Positions 8,873 through 21,184 of a stretch of DNA of 64,000 bases are shown here, in pieces; the stretch's first letter is position 1; each line of letters begins with the position of its first letter. This DNA comes from Tepidamorphaceae bacterium (GTDB lineage: Bacteria > Pseudomonadota > Alphaproteobacteria > Rhizobiales > JAKSCL01). The DNA is taken from positions 124,001 through 188,000 of the forward strand of contig JANQPO010000021.1 of the NCBI GenBank assembly GCA_028289445.1, read 5' to 3'. A program made the translations under genes and the position numbers. A model generated the notes under the pieces. It saw only the letters and a list, made by a program, of their open reading frames with translations. It was not told where the DNA came from and made no database searches.

Positions 8873-9328
8873 TTAGCGATGGACCATGAGCTGATTGGCT
8901 CCAGCTTGCACGGCCTCGCCGGCCGCATTTTGAACGTCAAAACCAAGCTCCAGGATGCCGCGATCGGGTGTCTTGGTGCTCCGCTTGTCCAATACAGTGA
9001 CTGTCGCGCTCAGGCGGTCACCGATAAGAACCGGTTGTTTGAACGACCAGGTCCAGCCGAGCGATGCGATGGCATCGAACTGCGCGGAGGCGCGGTTCTT
9101 CAACCCGTCGATCAACGACAGAACCAAAAGCCCGTGCGCCACGCGGCCGGGAAAGCCTTTGGCTTGTGCTGCAAGGTCATCCATGTGGATGGCGAACCGG
9201 TCTCCCGTGAGATCGGCAAACGCTTCGATCAGTTGAGCAGTGACCTCGACAGTGTCGGTCTTAAGCCAGTCGCCGACGCGCAGCGCATCGTACCGATGGT
9301 AGCCGGGCGCCAGTTCGCGCTCGCTCAT
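8873..9328 (-). CDS. MaoC-family hydratase/dehydratase
   Basis: Single hot-dog-fold protein of 151 aa. The family's active-site stretch is visible as LIEAFADLTGDRFAIHMDDLAAQ (read as D-to-H spacing) followed by GRVAHGLLVLSLIDGL. Such proteins hydrate enoyl-CoA thioesters. The start overlaps the stop of the upstream aldo/keto reductase by ATGA, so the two are translationally coupled. The divergent neighbour is an acyl-CoA dehydrogenase, which would supply the enoyl-CoA, and matching operators in front of both transcripts support a joint acyl-CoA pathway. Confidence 0.9.
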   Translation of the reverse strand: MSERELAPGYHRYDALRVGDWLKTDTVEVTAQLIEAFADLTGDRFAIHMDDLAAQAKGFPGRVAHGLLVLSLIDGLKNRASAQFDAIASLGWTWSFKQPVLIGDRLSATVTVLDKRSTKTPDRGILELGFDVQNAAGEAVQAGANQLMVHR

Positions 9329-10341
9329 GCCGGCGTCGGCGCATCGTCACGCAGGAGGCCCTGGGTTTTCAGATCAGACCAAAACTGCGCGGGGATCGAA
9401 TGGCTGAACCACGCAAGGTTCTGGGCGAGCTGATCGACGGTTCTGGTTCCCGCGATGAAGCTCGGGATCGCAGGGTGCGCCACAACGAACTGCAATGCGG
9501 CTGCCGGCAGTGGCACGTCATGCTCGGCGCAAACGGCTTCGATCTTGCGGACTTTGTCCATAATGTCTGCCGGGGCCGGGGCGTAGTTGTACTTCGCGCC
9601 CTCCTTGGCACCGGTGGCGAGGATCCCGGAGTTGAAGCCGCCACCCACGACGACCGCCGCGCCGCGCTCGACACAAAGCGGGAGAAACTCATTCAATGCT
9701 TCCTGCTCTAGAAGCGTGTAGCGCCCGGCCAGAAGGAAGCAGTCGAAGTCGCGCTGTTTCAGCGCCTCATGACAGACTTCCCACTCATTGACCCCGACGC
9801 CGATGGCCTTGACCACGCCCTCGTCGCGCAGCTTCTCTAAGGCCCGCCACGAGCCGTCCATCGCTTGTTTGAACACCTCCGGTTGCTCGGTGCCGCGAGT
9901 GAAGACATCGATGTCGTGGATGAAGCAGATGTCCATGCGCTCAAGCGCCAGGCGCTGAAGGCTGTCCTCAAACGCCCGCATGGTGCCGTCATAGGTGTAG
10001 TCGAACTCCATGACGAACGGAGCGGCGTTGGTCCAGGGCGCAAAGTCGATGGTCTCTCGCTTGGCCGGCACGAGCTTGCGTCCGACTTTCGAGGACAGGA
10101 CAAGATCATCGCGCTTCTTCCAGCGCAGGGCGTGGCCGGTGCGCAGCTCAGAGAGACCGTGTCCGTACATCGGCGCGGTGTCGTAGTATCGCACGCCGGA
10201 GTCCCAGGCATGCTGGATCATCGCATCCGACGTTTCTTCGTCGATCTCGCGGAAGATGTTGCCGATGGGTGCGGTGCCGAAGCCGAATGCCGTGACCTCA
10301 AGGTCCACGCGGCCGAATTTTCTTTTCTCGCCGGGGTGCAT
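9325..10341 (-). CDS. Aldo/keto reductase (D-threo-aldose 1-dehydrogenase-like)
   Basis: AKR-superfamily oxidoreductase of 338 aa, distinct from the shorter AKR nearby. Visible motifs are VRYYDTAPMYGHGLSELRTG (catalytic Asp/Tyr), LVLSSKVGRKL (Lys), CFIHDIDVF (His) and KAIGVGVNEWE. The pattern resembles the D-threo-aldose 1-dehydrogenase/L-fucose dehydrogenase/pyridoxal 4-dehydrogenase group. A GGGAGGA ribosome binding site precedes the ATG. A dyad operator ends 15 bp upstream of the start, so repression by a regulator encoded elsewhere is likely. First gene of a coupled pair with MaoC. Confidence 0.9.
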   Translation of the reverse strand: MHPGEKRKFGRVDLEVTAFGFGTAPIGNIFREIDEETSDAMIQHAWDSGVRYYDTAPMYGHGLSELRTGHALRWKKRDDLVLSSKVGRKLVPAKRETIDFAPWTNAAPFVMEFDYTYDGTMRAFEDSLQRLALERMDICFIHDIDVFTRGTEQPEVFKQAMDGSWRALEKLRDEGVVKAIGVGVNEWEVCHEALKQRDFDCFLLAGRYTLLEQEALNEFLPLCVERGAAVVVGGGFNSGILATGAKEGAKYNYAPAPADIMDKVRKIEAVCAEHDVPLPAAALQFVVAHPAIPSFIAGTRTVDQLAQNLAWFSHSIPAQFWSDLKTQGLLRDDAPTPA

Positions 10342-10355
10342 GCCCGTCCTCCCTA

Positions 10356-10373
10356 AGTAACCATTTAGTTAAT
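10356..10373. promoter_or_regulatory. Dyad operator, left copy
   Basis: AGTAACC-ATTT-AGTTAAT, an imperfect dyad with the same 7-4-7 geometry as the perfect copy at 10449-10466. It lies 15 bp upstream of the minus-strand AKR start. Shape and size suggest a TetR- or MarR-type regulator; no such gene is adjacent. Confidence 0.5.
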
Positions 10374-10448
10374 TACAAGATTGCCGCTGACGGTGCAAGC
10401 CGGAATTGCGCTTGCCCGCTCTTGACGATCAGCCGGGTTCATGAATAA

Positions 10449-10466
10449 AGTAACTAATCAGTTACT
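10449..10466. promoter_or_regulatory. Dyad operator, right copy
   Basis: Perfect inverted repeat AGTAACT-AATC-AGTTACT, 12 bp upstream of the acyl-CoA dehydrogenase start. With the copy at 10356-10373 it brackets the divergent promoter region at a centre spacing of 93 bp. Confidence 0.65.
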
Positions 10467-10478
10467 AATGGAATCGCG

Positions 10479-11624
10479 ATGTTTCTCACCGAGACCCATC
10501 TTCAAGTCCGCGACATGGCGCGCGACTTCGCCAACGGCGTTATTCGTCCAGCGGCCGAGGAACTCGATCGCGACGAACGGTTTCCAGCCGAAATTTATGA
10601 ACAGATGGGCGAACTGGGGCTCTTCGGCATCGGTGTGCCCGAGGACATGGGCGGACCGGGATTCGACACGATGACTTATGCTCTTGTCATGGAGGAACTG
10701 TCGCGCGGCTATGCGTCGGTTGCTGATCAATGCGGGCTCATCGAGTTGATCTCGACGCTTCTGGTGCGTCATGGCACGCCGGCGCAGCGCGAGGCCTATC
10801 TGCAAGACATCATGACCGCCAAAGCCAAGGTCGCTTATTGCATTACCGAGCCGGAGGCCGGAACCGATGTCTCGGGTATTCGCTCCGAGGCCTTGCGCGA
10901 CGGCGATGGCTGGTTGCTGAACGGCGGGAAGATCTGGATCCACAACGCCCCGGTCGCGGATCTGGGTTTCGTCTTGGCGCGCACGGATCGCGAGGCCGGC
11001 AATCGCGGCATGTCGATCTTCATCGTCGACTTGAACAGCGCCGGCGTCGAGCGCGGTCCGAAGGAACATAAGATGGGCCAACGGGCGAGCCAGGTCGGGG
11101 CTTTGACCTTCACCGATGTGAAGCTGCCGGCCGATGCGATGCTGGGCGAGGAGAACCGCGGATTCCACATCATGATGAGCGTGCTCGACAAAGGACGCGT
11201 GGGCATCGCGTCGCTGGCCGTCGGCATCGCCCAGGCGGGCCTTGAGGCCGCCGTCGACTACGCGCAGCAGCGCAAGCAATTCAAGAAGCCGATCTCGGAG
11301 TTCCAAGGCGTTCAGTGGCTTCTGGCCGATATGGCCAAGGATATCGAGGCCGCGCGCCTTCTAGTTCAATCAGCCGCCAGCAAGATCGACGCCGGCGTTC
11401 CGGCGACCAAGGCTTGCTCGATGGCAAAGTGCTTTGCCGGCGACATGGCCGTGGCGCGTACAGCCGACGCCGTTCAAGTCTTCGGCGGTTCCGGCTACAT
11501 CCGAGGCTTCGAAGTCGAGCGGCTTTATCGCGATGCCAAGATCACTCAGATTTACGAAGGCACCAACCAGATCCAACGTATGATCATCGCGCGCGAACTG
11601 ATCAAGCATGGCGCCGTCGCCTGA
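10479..11624 (+). CDS. Acyl-CoA dehydrogenase
   Basis: FAD-dependent acyl-CoA dehydrogenase of 381 aa, the usual length for the short/medium-chain family. Visible are the substrate/FAD segment CITEPEAGTDVSGIRSEA, the mid-domain signature, FGGSGYIRGFEVERLYRDAKITQ and the C-terminal QIYEGTNQIQR containing the typical catalytic Glu. It would form a 2-enoyl-CoA. It is divergently transcribed from the AKR-MaoC pair with shared operators, which suggests a co-regulated branched or short acyl-CoA catabolic unit. The substrate is not determinable. Confidence 0.95.
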   Translation: MFLTETHLQVRDMARDFANGVIRPAAEELDRDERFPAEIYEQMGELGLFGIGVPEDMGGPGFDTMTYALVMEELSRGYASVADQCGLIELISTLLVRHGTPAQREAYLQDIMTAKAKVAYCITEPEAGTDVSGIRSEALRDGDGWLLNGGKIWIHNAPVADLGFVLARTDREAGNRGMSIFIVDLNSAGVERGPKEHKMGQRASQVGALTFTDVKLPADAMLGEENRGFHIMMSVLDKGRVGIASLAVGIAQAGLEAAVDYAQQRKQFKKPISEFQGVQWLLADMAKDIEAARLLVQSAASKIDAGVPATKACSMAKCFAGDMAVARTADAVQVFGGSGYIRGFEVERLYRDAKITQIYEGTNQIQRMIIARELIKHGAVA

Positions 11625-11659
11625 GGCATCAGCGCCTGCCGAAGCCACCGAGATGCTGT

Positions 11660-14874
<3,215 letters not shown>

Positions 14875-14901
14875 CGCGAGCCGTTGGTCGATGCCTTGAC
14901 G

Positions 14902-15876
14902 TTAGATCACCTGGTCACGCGGCGGCCGGCCGTCGAAGAAATCGGACAGATTGTCCAGAACCCGGAACCCCATCGCCTCGCGCGCTTCCCGTGTGGCGCT
15001 GCCCAGATGCGGCATCATGACGAGGTTGCTGCACTTTAGGAGATCGGGGTTGACCCGTGGTTCTCCGTCAAACACGTCGAGCGCCGCGCCACCGATTGTT
15101 TCAAACCACAGCGCTTGCGCCAAAGCTTGCTCGTCGATGACCTCGCCGCGCGCGGTGTTGATGAGGAACGCATCGGGCTTCATCAGATTGAGGCGATGCG
15201 CGTTGATGAGGTGGCGGTTGGCCGCGCCGCCGGGGCAATGCAGCGAAACAAAATCACATCGCGGCAAGAGATCGTCGACGGTCGCGACCTGGGTTGCGTT
15301 GTTCTGCGCCAAGACCTCAGGCGCGATCGGACTGCGATTGTAAACCGCAATATCCATGCCGAAGCCGTGGTGCGCACGCTTGGCCATCTCCTGACCGATG
15401 CGGCCATATCCGATGATGCCAAGGGTTTTGCCCGAGACCTTGGTGCCGACGAGGTGTGTCGGTCGCCAGCCATCCCAATGCTGTTCCCGGACTTCGCGAT
15501 CTCCATCGATGGCGCGACGCGCCACCATGAGCAGCATCATCATGGCGAGATCCGCGGTGCATTCGGACAAAACATCGGGCGTGTTGGTGACCGTCAAACC
15601 AAGCTGCTTGGCCGAGGGCTCGTGGATGTGGCTGTAGCCCACCCCGTAGTTCGCAAGGATTTTGGTCCGTGGGCTTTTGGTCTCGAACACCGCGGGGCTG
15701 AGCTTGTCGGTGACCGTCGGGAGAACGGCGTCGAAACGGCCCAGAGCATCCCTGAAATCCGCCTCGGACAACGGTCTGTCCTTCTCGTTGAGAACGGCGT
15801 CGTATTGGGCCATCAGCTGTGCTTCCACCGCCTCTGGCCAGCGGCGCGTCACCAGGACACGGGGTTTGATCATCAC
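14902..15876 (-). CDS. D-2-hydroxyacid dehydrogenase (glyoxylate/hydroxypyruvate reductase-like)
   Basis: NAD(P)-dependent 2-hydroxyacid dehydrogenase of 324 aa. Visible are the Rossmann motif LGIIGYGRIGQEMAKRA, the substrate segment LHCPGGAANRHLI, NTARGEVIDEQAL, and the catalytic His in MPHLGSATREAREAMG. Its start overlaps the stop of the malate-CoA ligase alpha gene (ATGA). In serine-cycle operons a hydroxypyruvate reductase accompanies the aminotransferase and mtkAB, so hydroxypyruvate to glycerate, or glyoxylate to glycolate, is the likely reaction. Last gene of the minus-strand island. Confidence 0.9.
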   Translation of the reverse strand: MMIKPRVLVTRRWPEAVEAQLMAQYDAVLNEKDRPLSEADFRDALGRFDAVLPTVTDKLSPAVFETKSPRTKILANYGVGYSHIHEPSAKQLGLTVTNTPDVLSECTADLAMMMLLMVARRAIDGDREVREQHWDGWRPTHLVGTKVSGKTLGIIGYGRIGQEMAKRAHHGFGMDIAVYNRSPIAPEVLAQNNATQVATVDDLLPRCDFVSLHCPGGAANRHLINAHRLNLMKPDAFLINTARGEVIDEQALAQALWFETIGGAALDVFDGEPRVNPDLLKCSNLVMMPHLGSATREAREAMGFRVLDNLSDFFDGRPPRDQVI

Positions 15877-16763
15877 GCGGCCCTCTTCAAAACGGAGGCG
15901 ATTGTTTCGCCGATCTCCGATGGATGTTGTGCGACGGTCACGCCGGCCGAGGAGAGGATTTCAACCTTCTCGGAGGCGCTTTCGCCAAAGGCCGAGATGA
16001 TCGCCCCGGCATGGCCCATCTTGCGCCCTTTCGGCGCCGTCAGTCCGGCCACATAGGCGACCACCGGCTTTGATACGTTGCTGCGGATGTAATCCGCCGC
16101 CTCGGCTTCCTGTGGCCCGCCGATCTCGCCGATCATACAGATGGCGTGGGTGTCCTCGTCGGCTTCGAAGCGTCCCAGAATGTCCTTGAACGAAGAGCCG
16201 TTGATCGGGTCTCCGCCGATCCCCACGCTGGTCGACACCCCCAGCTCCAACTCCTTGAGCTGTGATGCGGCTTCATAGCCTAGCGTGCCAGACCGGCCGA
16301 CAATGCCGACATGGCCTTGAAGGTAGATATGGCCCGGCATGATCCCCAGCATCGCCTTGCCCGGGCTGATCGTTCCAGCGCAGTTGGGGCCGGTCAAAAC
16401 CATGCGCCGTTCGCGTGGATAGCGCATCATGTAGCGCTTCACGCGAATCATATCCTGTGCGGGGATGCCGTCCGTTATGCAAACGCAATAGCGGATGCCG
16501 GCGTCGGCCGCTTCCATGATCGAGTCGGCGGCGCTCGGTGGCGGCACGAAGACAAGGCTTGCCTCCGCGCCGGTCGCAGCCACGGCCTGTTTCACGGTAT
16601 CGAAAACCGGCAGGTCTTCGACAGTCTCGCCGCCCTTGCCCGGCACCACGCCGCCGACGACATTGGTGCCATACTGGATCATCTCCCGGGTATGAAATTG
16701 AGCCATACGTCCGGTGATGCCTTGAACGATGACCTTGGTGCCGCGATCGATCAAAATGCTCAT
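15873..16763 (-). CDS. mtkB: Malate-CoA ligase alpha subunit (SucD-like)
   Basis: Alpha subunit of an ADP-forming acid-CoA ligase, 296 aa. It has the CoA-binding N-terminal domain ([21 protein letters not shown]) and the phosphohistidine motif [13 protein letters not shown] near the C terminus. Family membership with succinyl-CoA synthetase alpha is certain. The malate-CoA assignment rests on its beta partner, which closely resembles MtkA, and on the nearby malyl-CoA lyase. It is coupled by ATGA overlaps to the genes on both sides. Confidence 0.88.
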   Translation of the reverse strand: MSILIDRGTKVIVQGITGRMAQFHTREMIQYGTNVVGGVVPGKGGETVEDLPVFDTVKQAVAATGAEASLVFVPPPSAADSIMEAADAGIRYCVCITDGIPAQDMIRVKRYMMRYPRERRMVLTGPNCAGTISPGKAMLGIMPGHIYLQGHVGIVGRSGTLGYEAASQLKELELGVSTSVGIGGDPINGSSFKDILGRFEADEDTHAICMIGEIGGPQEAEAADYIRSNVSKPVVAYVAGLTAPKGRKMGHAGAIISAFGESASEKVEILSSAGVTVAQHPSEIGETIASVLKRAA

Positions 16764-17959
16764 CGTGCCGCCCTCAGTTTTGCCGGTTCGTTTGTGTCGT
16801 GCTGCCAGGCGCTAACCACGCGTTCGGCGGCCTCAATCAGCGTATTGGCGCGAATGACCGGCAAGCCGGATTGGGCTAGAATGCGACGGCCGTCCTCCAC
16901 ATTGGTGCCAGCCAGGCGCACAACGACGGGCACGTCGACAGGATTGTCCCTGAGCGCTTGAACGACGCCCTCGGCGACCCAATCGCAACGGTTGATGCCG
17001 GCGAAGATATTGACCAATACGGCCTGGACGTTGTGATCGGACATCACCAGGCGGAAGGCCTTGGCAACGCGCTCGGGCGTCGCGCCGCCGCCGATATCCA
17101 TGAAGTTGGCCGGCTCGCCACCGGCGATCTTGATCGTGTCCATGGTTGCCATAGCCAGGCCGGCGCCATTGACGATGCAGCCGATCTTGCCATCCAAGCT
17201 GACATAGGAAAGGCCGCGATCCGCTGCCCGGGATTCCCGCGGGTCCTCCTGGCTCTTGTCGCGCAATTCCGCGATATGCGGGTGACGGAAAAGCGCATTT
17301 TCGTCAAACGTCATCTTGGCATCCAGCGCCACGATGCGGTTGTCAGCGGTCACCGCCAACGGGTTGACTTCGACCATCGTGGCATCGAAGTCGCGGAACG
17401 CGCGGTAGCAACCCTTCAGCGTCTTCACCATCTTGGTCGTAAGCGCCGGATCGAGGCCAAGGGCGAAAGAGATCTCCCGCGCTTGAAAGTCCTGAAGCCC
17501 GACCGCTGGCTCAACCACCGAGCGGACGATGCTCTCAGGCTTCTCTGCGGAAATCTCTTCGATTTCCATGCCGCCCTGGGCACTGGCAACGATCATCACG
17601 CGCTGGCTGGAGCGGTCCAGCACAAGCCCGAGATAGATTTCCTGAGCAATATCGACCGCACCTTCGACATAAAGCCGGTAGATCCCTTTGCCCTCGGGAC
17701 CGGTTTGGTGTGTCACAAGCTTCTTGCCGAACATCTGGTCGGCAGCATCGTGGACGTCGACGTCGCTCTCGCAGAACTTGATGCCGCCAGCCTTGCCGCG
17801 TCCGCCGGCGTGAACCTGCGCCTTCACGAGCCACCGATCGCCGCCCAGTTCGCGCGCCCGGTACGCAGCCTGTTCGGGACTGTAGGCAAGCGCTCCAGAA
17901 GGCACATCGACACCGAAATTCGCCAGAATTTCTTTGGCTTGGTACTCGTGAATATCCAC
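16760..17959 (-). CDS. mtkA: Malate-CoA ligase beta subunit (SucC-like)
   Basis: Beta subunit of malate-CoA ligase (malate thiokinase), 399 aa, with an N-terminal ATP-grasp domain ([29 protein letters not shown]) and a C-terminal CoA-ligase domain ([30 protein letters not shown]). From memory these stretches resemble Methylorubrum MtkA more closely than housekeeping SucC, for example in QTGPEGK and [16 protein letters not shown]. It starts at GTG behind a GAGGAGG ribosome binding site. With MtkB it activates malate to malyl-CoA, which the lyase encoded at 20196-21170 would split into glyoxylate and acetyl-CoA. Confidence 0.9.
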   Translation of the reverse strand: MDIHEYQAKEILANFGVDVPSGALAYSPEQAAYRARELGGDRWLVKAQVHAGGRGKAGGIKFCESDVDVHDAADQMFGKKLVTHQTGPEGKGIYRLYVEGAVDIAQEIYLGLVLDRSSQRVMIVASAQGGMEIEEISAEKPESIVRSVVEPAVGLQDFQAREISFALGLDPALTTKMVKTLKGCYRAFRDFDATMVEVNPLAVTADNRIVALDAKMTFDENALFRHPHIAELRDKSQEDPRESRAADRGLSYVSLDGKIGCIVNGAGLAMATMDTIKIAGGEPANFMDIGGGATPERVAKAFRLVMSDHNVQAVLVNIFAGINRCDWVAEGVVQALRDNPVDVPVVVRLAGTNVEDGRRILAQSGLPVIRANTLIEAAERVVSAWQHDTNEPAKLRAAR

Positions 17960-17993
17960 GATGCGCCTCCTCGTCTTGTTATCGCTCGGCGAT

Positions 17994-19238
17994 TTACTCG
18001 GCAGCGATCACGCTTGGGTAATGCAGTCCGAGAACCTGATCGACACGCGCCTGGTCGACTTCGCCGCCCAGTTCACGGATCGCATCGGCGAAGCGGTTTG
18101 CAATGTCCGTGATGGCTGCGGGGTTGAGGAGGTTCAAGATGCCGATGCGGATCTGGACAGGTTCGGACAGTGTCGGCCAGAGGCAGAAATTCTTCGCCCT
18201 GCACAACCGCACCAGTTCCATTTCGCGCCCCGCAAGCGCCTCGGGAAGATTGAGCACCAACAGGCTGGTCATGTTCGACGTCACGCGGCAGCCCATAGCC
18301 TCCACGGCTTCGCGCAACACGCTCTCGTGGAAGGCATAGGCCTCGGCGCGGTTGGCGATCGTATCGTGCAAAACGATGCGTAGCGCCTCGTGGAAGGCCG
18401 CGACGGCGTAGGCCGAATGCGTGCGGTGATAGGCGCCTTTCTCGACGTCTTTACCATCGACGATGCCCCAATGGCGTGCTTCGAAGATCGGATGATGGCA
18501 ATAGGTGTAAGCGCCGTTTTCCTTCAGGACATCGATGTATCGATCGGTGAAGCTCACCGGCGCATAGGTCAGCGGCAGGCACAGGATTCCCTTTTGCGGG
18601 CAAGACGCCCAGCCCACGACGCCGGGATAATCGTCGATCGAGAAATCGGCGACACCGAGCGAAGAGACCGCATCGACGAGACCCATTGCGCCATGGCGCT
18701 CGCAGGCTTTCGAAAAGCCGTCGAGATCATTGATGCGGCCCGAGCCTGTCTCCCAATGGGCCATGAAGGCCCATTTCGGCTTGTGCTCAGCCAGCGCCGC
18801 GTCGACGATGTCGCCGGTGACCGACTGACCGTGCGGGATCTCGATGATCGTCACGCTGGCAGGCCGGGGATCGAGCGTGTTTGCCTTGAGCTCTTCGCGC
18901 GTGGCAGCGCGCATCCGCAACGTTAGGCCGTCAATGCCCGAGAACGTGCCATTGGTGAAGGCGACAACCGTGTCGCCCGGCATCACGGCGCTGAACATCA
19001 TGTCCAGCGCACTCCAGCCCGTACCGGCAACGGCAAAGGTATATGTGTTCTTTGTGCCCCAGATCTGTCGAAGCATGTGCTTGCATTCGATCATGCCGCG
19101 CAGGACATCGTCCTGCATGTGATCGGCCATGCCGGCCTGAGCGAAGCTTTGCAGCACGCGGGCATCGGTGCTGCCTGGACCAGGTCCGGCCGCAAGCGTG
19201 TCGGGAATTTCCAGTTTGGGGAAGATGGCGCCGGTCAT
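17994..19238 (-). CDS. Class V aminotransferase, probably glyoxylate-linked
   Basis: PLP-dependent class V aminotransferase of 414 aa, the fold of serine-glyoxylate and alanine-glyoxylate aminotransferases. The start ([15 protein letters not shown]), the cofactor pocket ([29 protein letters not shown]) and the lysine segment [11 protein letters not shown] are visible. In the serine cycle the equivalent enzyme converts serine and glyoxylate to hydroxypyruvate and glycine. The position as first gene of the mtkAB/hydroxyacid dehydrogenase operon supports that, but an aspartate- or other glyoxylate aminotransferase cannot be excluded, and its sequence is not a textbook SgaA. A near-palindrome lies upstream. 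Confidence 0.82.
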   Translation of the reverse strand: MTGAIFPKLEIPDTLAAGPGPGSTDARVLQSFAQAGMADHMQDDVLRGMIECKHMLRQIWGTKNTYTFAVAGTGWSALDMMFSAVMPGDTVVAFTNGTFSGIDGLTLRMRAATREELKANTLDPRPASVTIIEIPHGQSVTGDIVDAALAEHKPKWAFMAHWETGSGRINDLDGFSKACERHGAMGLVDAVSSLGVADFSIDDYPGVVGWASCPQKGILCLPLTYAPVSFTDRYIDVLKENGAYTYCHHPIFEARHWGIVDGKDVEKGAYHRTHSAYAVAAFHEALRIVLHDTIANRAEAYAFHESVLREAVEAMGCRVTSNMTSLLVLNLPEALAGREMELVRLCRAKNFCLWPTLSEPVQIRIGILNLLNPAAITDIANRFADAIRELGGEVDQARVDQVLGLHYPSVIAAE

Positions 19239-19352
19239 TGCGTAGACGTCCTCGACATCAAGGCTTGTAAGGGAGTGTGTCAGCTCGATTGCGATAGAAA
19301 CCGTATCGGGAAGTCCTCCACAACCTCACTACCTCCTGCTTTCGGCCTTCTA

Positions 19353-19378
19353 ATTGGGCAGTAAATTTGCTACCCAAT
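19353..19378. promoter_or_regulatory. 26-bp near-palindromic operator in the C1 island promoter
   Basis: ATTGGGCAGTAAATTT then GCTACCCAAT forms a 26-bp dyad in which all but two base pairs are symmetrical (one C-A mismatch and one T-G pair). It lies between the divergent aminotransferase and LuxR-type regulator genes, 115 bp from the former start and 72 bp from the latter. The half-site GGGTAGCA recurs at 20162-20169 upstream of the malyl-CoA lyase gene. Confidence 0.6.
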
Positions 19379-19450
19379 CCGGTAAATCACCTAAGTCAGC
19401 TTAGCCAAAGATCCGTAAAATGGGTGGTTTTCAGCGTGTGAGCATGTCCA

Positions 19451-20098
19451 ATGGCCAATGACACCGAAAAACCTGTCAACGTGATTCTGGGCGACGGAAA
19501 TCCGCTCGTGCTGTCAGCCATGGCGGAGATCATCGAACGCGACCCGCGCTTCGCACTGATAGCCACTTCGTCCACCGCGGAAGGATTTCTGGGCACAGTG
19601 ATGCGATTGCCCGTTGAGATCGGCGTCATCGACTGGAACTTACCGGTGCTTGGCGGAGCGCGACTGATCGATGTTCTGCGGGAGCAGGACCTTCCCACAC
19701 GCATCATTGTCTACGGCGATGATTCTGGCGATCTGCCACGCCTGGCCATGTCAGCGGGCGCGGCCGGGTTCGCTCCTAGGAGCGGTGAGATCGGTGGGCT
19801 CTTATCGATCTGCATCGACGTGGCCAAGGGCAAGATGGTGTTCCCGTTTGTCGACGTGCGGGGTCTTCAGCAGCACCCGATCCAAAGTCTGTCCCGCAAA
19901 GAGCGCCAGATCCTCGAAGCGCTTGCCACGGGCCTGAGCAACAAAGAGCTGTCGCGCGAGCTCGATATCTCGCCCAACACCGTAAAGTTCCATCTTTCCA
20001 ACGTTTACGAAAAACTCGCAGTCAGAAACCGGGCACAGGCGATTGCCTATTTCTATTCGTCGCGCGCCGCCGGACTGCCAGCGGCAGATCGCCATTGA
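19451..20098 (+). CDS. LuxR-family response regulator
   Basis: Transcription regulator of 215 aa with an N-terminal receiver-like domain (about residues 9-125) and a C-terminal LuxR helix-turn-helix (about 150-210; SLSRKERQILEALATGLSNKEL, SPNTVKFHLSNVYEKL). The candidate phosphorylation residue is Asp61 in VIDWNLP. The usual acidic pair is reduced to one Asp (LGDGN), and the conserved receiver Lys is absent (GAAGFAPRS), so phosphorylation may be altered or absent. It is divergent from the aminotransferase/mtkAB operon and upstream of the lyase gene, so it is the likely local regulator. No histidine kinase is in the window. Confidence 0.88.
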   Translation: MANDTEKPVNVILGDGNPLVLSAMAEIIERDPRFALIATSSTAEGFLGTVMRLPVEIGVIDWNLPVLGGARLIDVLREQDLPTRIIVYGDDSGDLPRLAMSAGAAGFAPRSGEIGGLLSICIDVAKGKMVFPFVDVRGLQQHPIQSLSRKERQILEALATGLSNKELSRELDISPNTVKFHLSNVYEKLAVRNRAQAIAYFYSSRAAGLPAADRH

Positions 20099-20195
20099 GC
20101 CTCGCCCGCACGAAGCCTAAATCGCAGCTTGACAGTTCGCCCGCTTCACCGTCTCTCAGCAGGGTAGCAGTCGTAACGCCAAGTGAGGAAATCTG

Positions 20196-21170
20196 ATGAG
20201 CTTTCACGCAATCGAACAAGCAACAGCACGGCTCAATCGAAGCGAACTGGCCGTGCCGGGCAGTCAGCCACAGATGTTCGAGAAGGCCGCAGCCTCAGAT
20301 GTCGATGTGATTTTTCTCGATCTTGAAGACGCGGTGGCTCCGGACGAAAAGGAGCAAGCGCGAAAGAACATTATTCAGGCACTGAACGAGATCGATTGGG
20401 GCCGCAAGGCCATGTCGGTGCGGATCAACGGCCTGGATACGCATTACATGTACCGCGACGTCGTCGATGTCGTCGAACAGGCGGGCGAGCGGCTCGATCT
20501 GATCATGATTCCGAAGGTCGGTACCGCATCGGACGTCTACGCCGTCGACATGCTTGTCACTCAGATCGAAGACGCCAAAGGCTATGAAAAGCGGATCGGT
20601 TTTGAGCACATCATTGAAACCGCCCTTGGCATGCAGAACGTGCATGAGATTGCCGCGGCGTCCAAGCGCAATGAAAGCCTTCATTTCGGCGTTGCCGACT
20701 ATGCCGCGTCGACCCGCGCTCGCACCACAAACATTGGCGGTGTGAACCGCGATTATTCGGTGCTGACCGATCCCAGCGACGATGGGGACCGGGAGGTCCA
20801 CTGGGGGGATATGTGGCATTATGCGGTGGCCCGCATGGTGGTGGCCGCGCGCGCCAACGGATTAAGGCCGATCGATGGGCCATTCGGCGACTTCAAGGAC
20901 GCCGACGGTTACCGGGCGGCGGCAATGCGCGCTGCCGTGCTGGGCTGTGAGGGCAAATGGGCCATTCATCCCAGCCAGATCGCGCTGGCCAATGACGTCA
21001 TGAGCCCCTCAGAGGCCGAGGTCGCCAAGGCCAAGCGTATTCTGGAAGCGATGGCCGACGCTGAGGCACAGGGCAAGGGAGCCGTTTCGCTGGATGGCCG
21101 GTTGATCGATTATGCCTCGATCAGACAGGCGCAGGTGTTGGTCGAAAAGTCCAAACAGATTTCCGGGTAA
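20196..21170 (+). CDS. mclA: L-malyl-CoA lyase (CitE superfamily)
   Basis: Magnesium-dependent CoA-ester lyase of 324 aa that cleaves malyl-CoA to glyoxylate and acetyl-CoA. Family signatures include SELAVPGSQPQMFEKAAAS, DVIFLDLEDAVAPDEKEQAR, the Arg in VRINGLDTHYMYRDVVD, FGVADYAASTRART and GKWAIHPSQI. From memory these match Methylorubrum MclA over long stretches. It lies 97 bp after the LuxR-type gene on the same strand, and completes with mtkAB the malate-to-glyoxylate branch of the serine cycle. Mtd, Fch and Ppc genes are not in this window. Confidence 0.93.
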   Translation: MSFHAIEQATARLNRSELAVPGSQPQMFEKAAASDVDVIFLDLEDAVAPDEKEQARKNIIQALNEIDWGRKAMSVRINGLDTHYMYRDVVDVVEQAGERLDLIMIPKVGTASDVYAVDMLVTQIEDAKGYEKRIGFEHIIETALGMQNVHEIAAASKRNESLHFGVADYAASTRARTTNIGGVNRDYSVLTDPSDDGDREVHWGDMWHYAVARMVVAARANGLRPIDGPFGDFKDADGYRAAAMRAAVLGCEGKWAIHPSQIALANDVMSPSEAEVAKAKRILEAMADAEAQGKGAVSLDGRLIDYASIRQAQVLVEKSKQISG

Positions 21171-21184
21171 TCGGCAAAAGAACG

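Noticed and set aside
10458-11306. 282-aa minus-strand ORF
   Set aside because: Antisense to the acyl-CoA dehydrogenase; shadow of GC-rich codon bias.
15115-16056. 313-aa plus-strand ORF
   Set aside because: Opposite the hydroxyacid dehydrogenase and MtkB genes, whose motifs are unambiguous.
16958-18112. 384-aa plus-strand ORF
   Set aside because: Antisense to mtkA; long only because of third-position GC bias.
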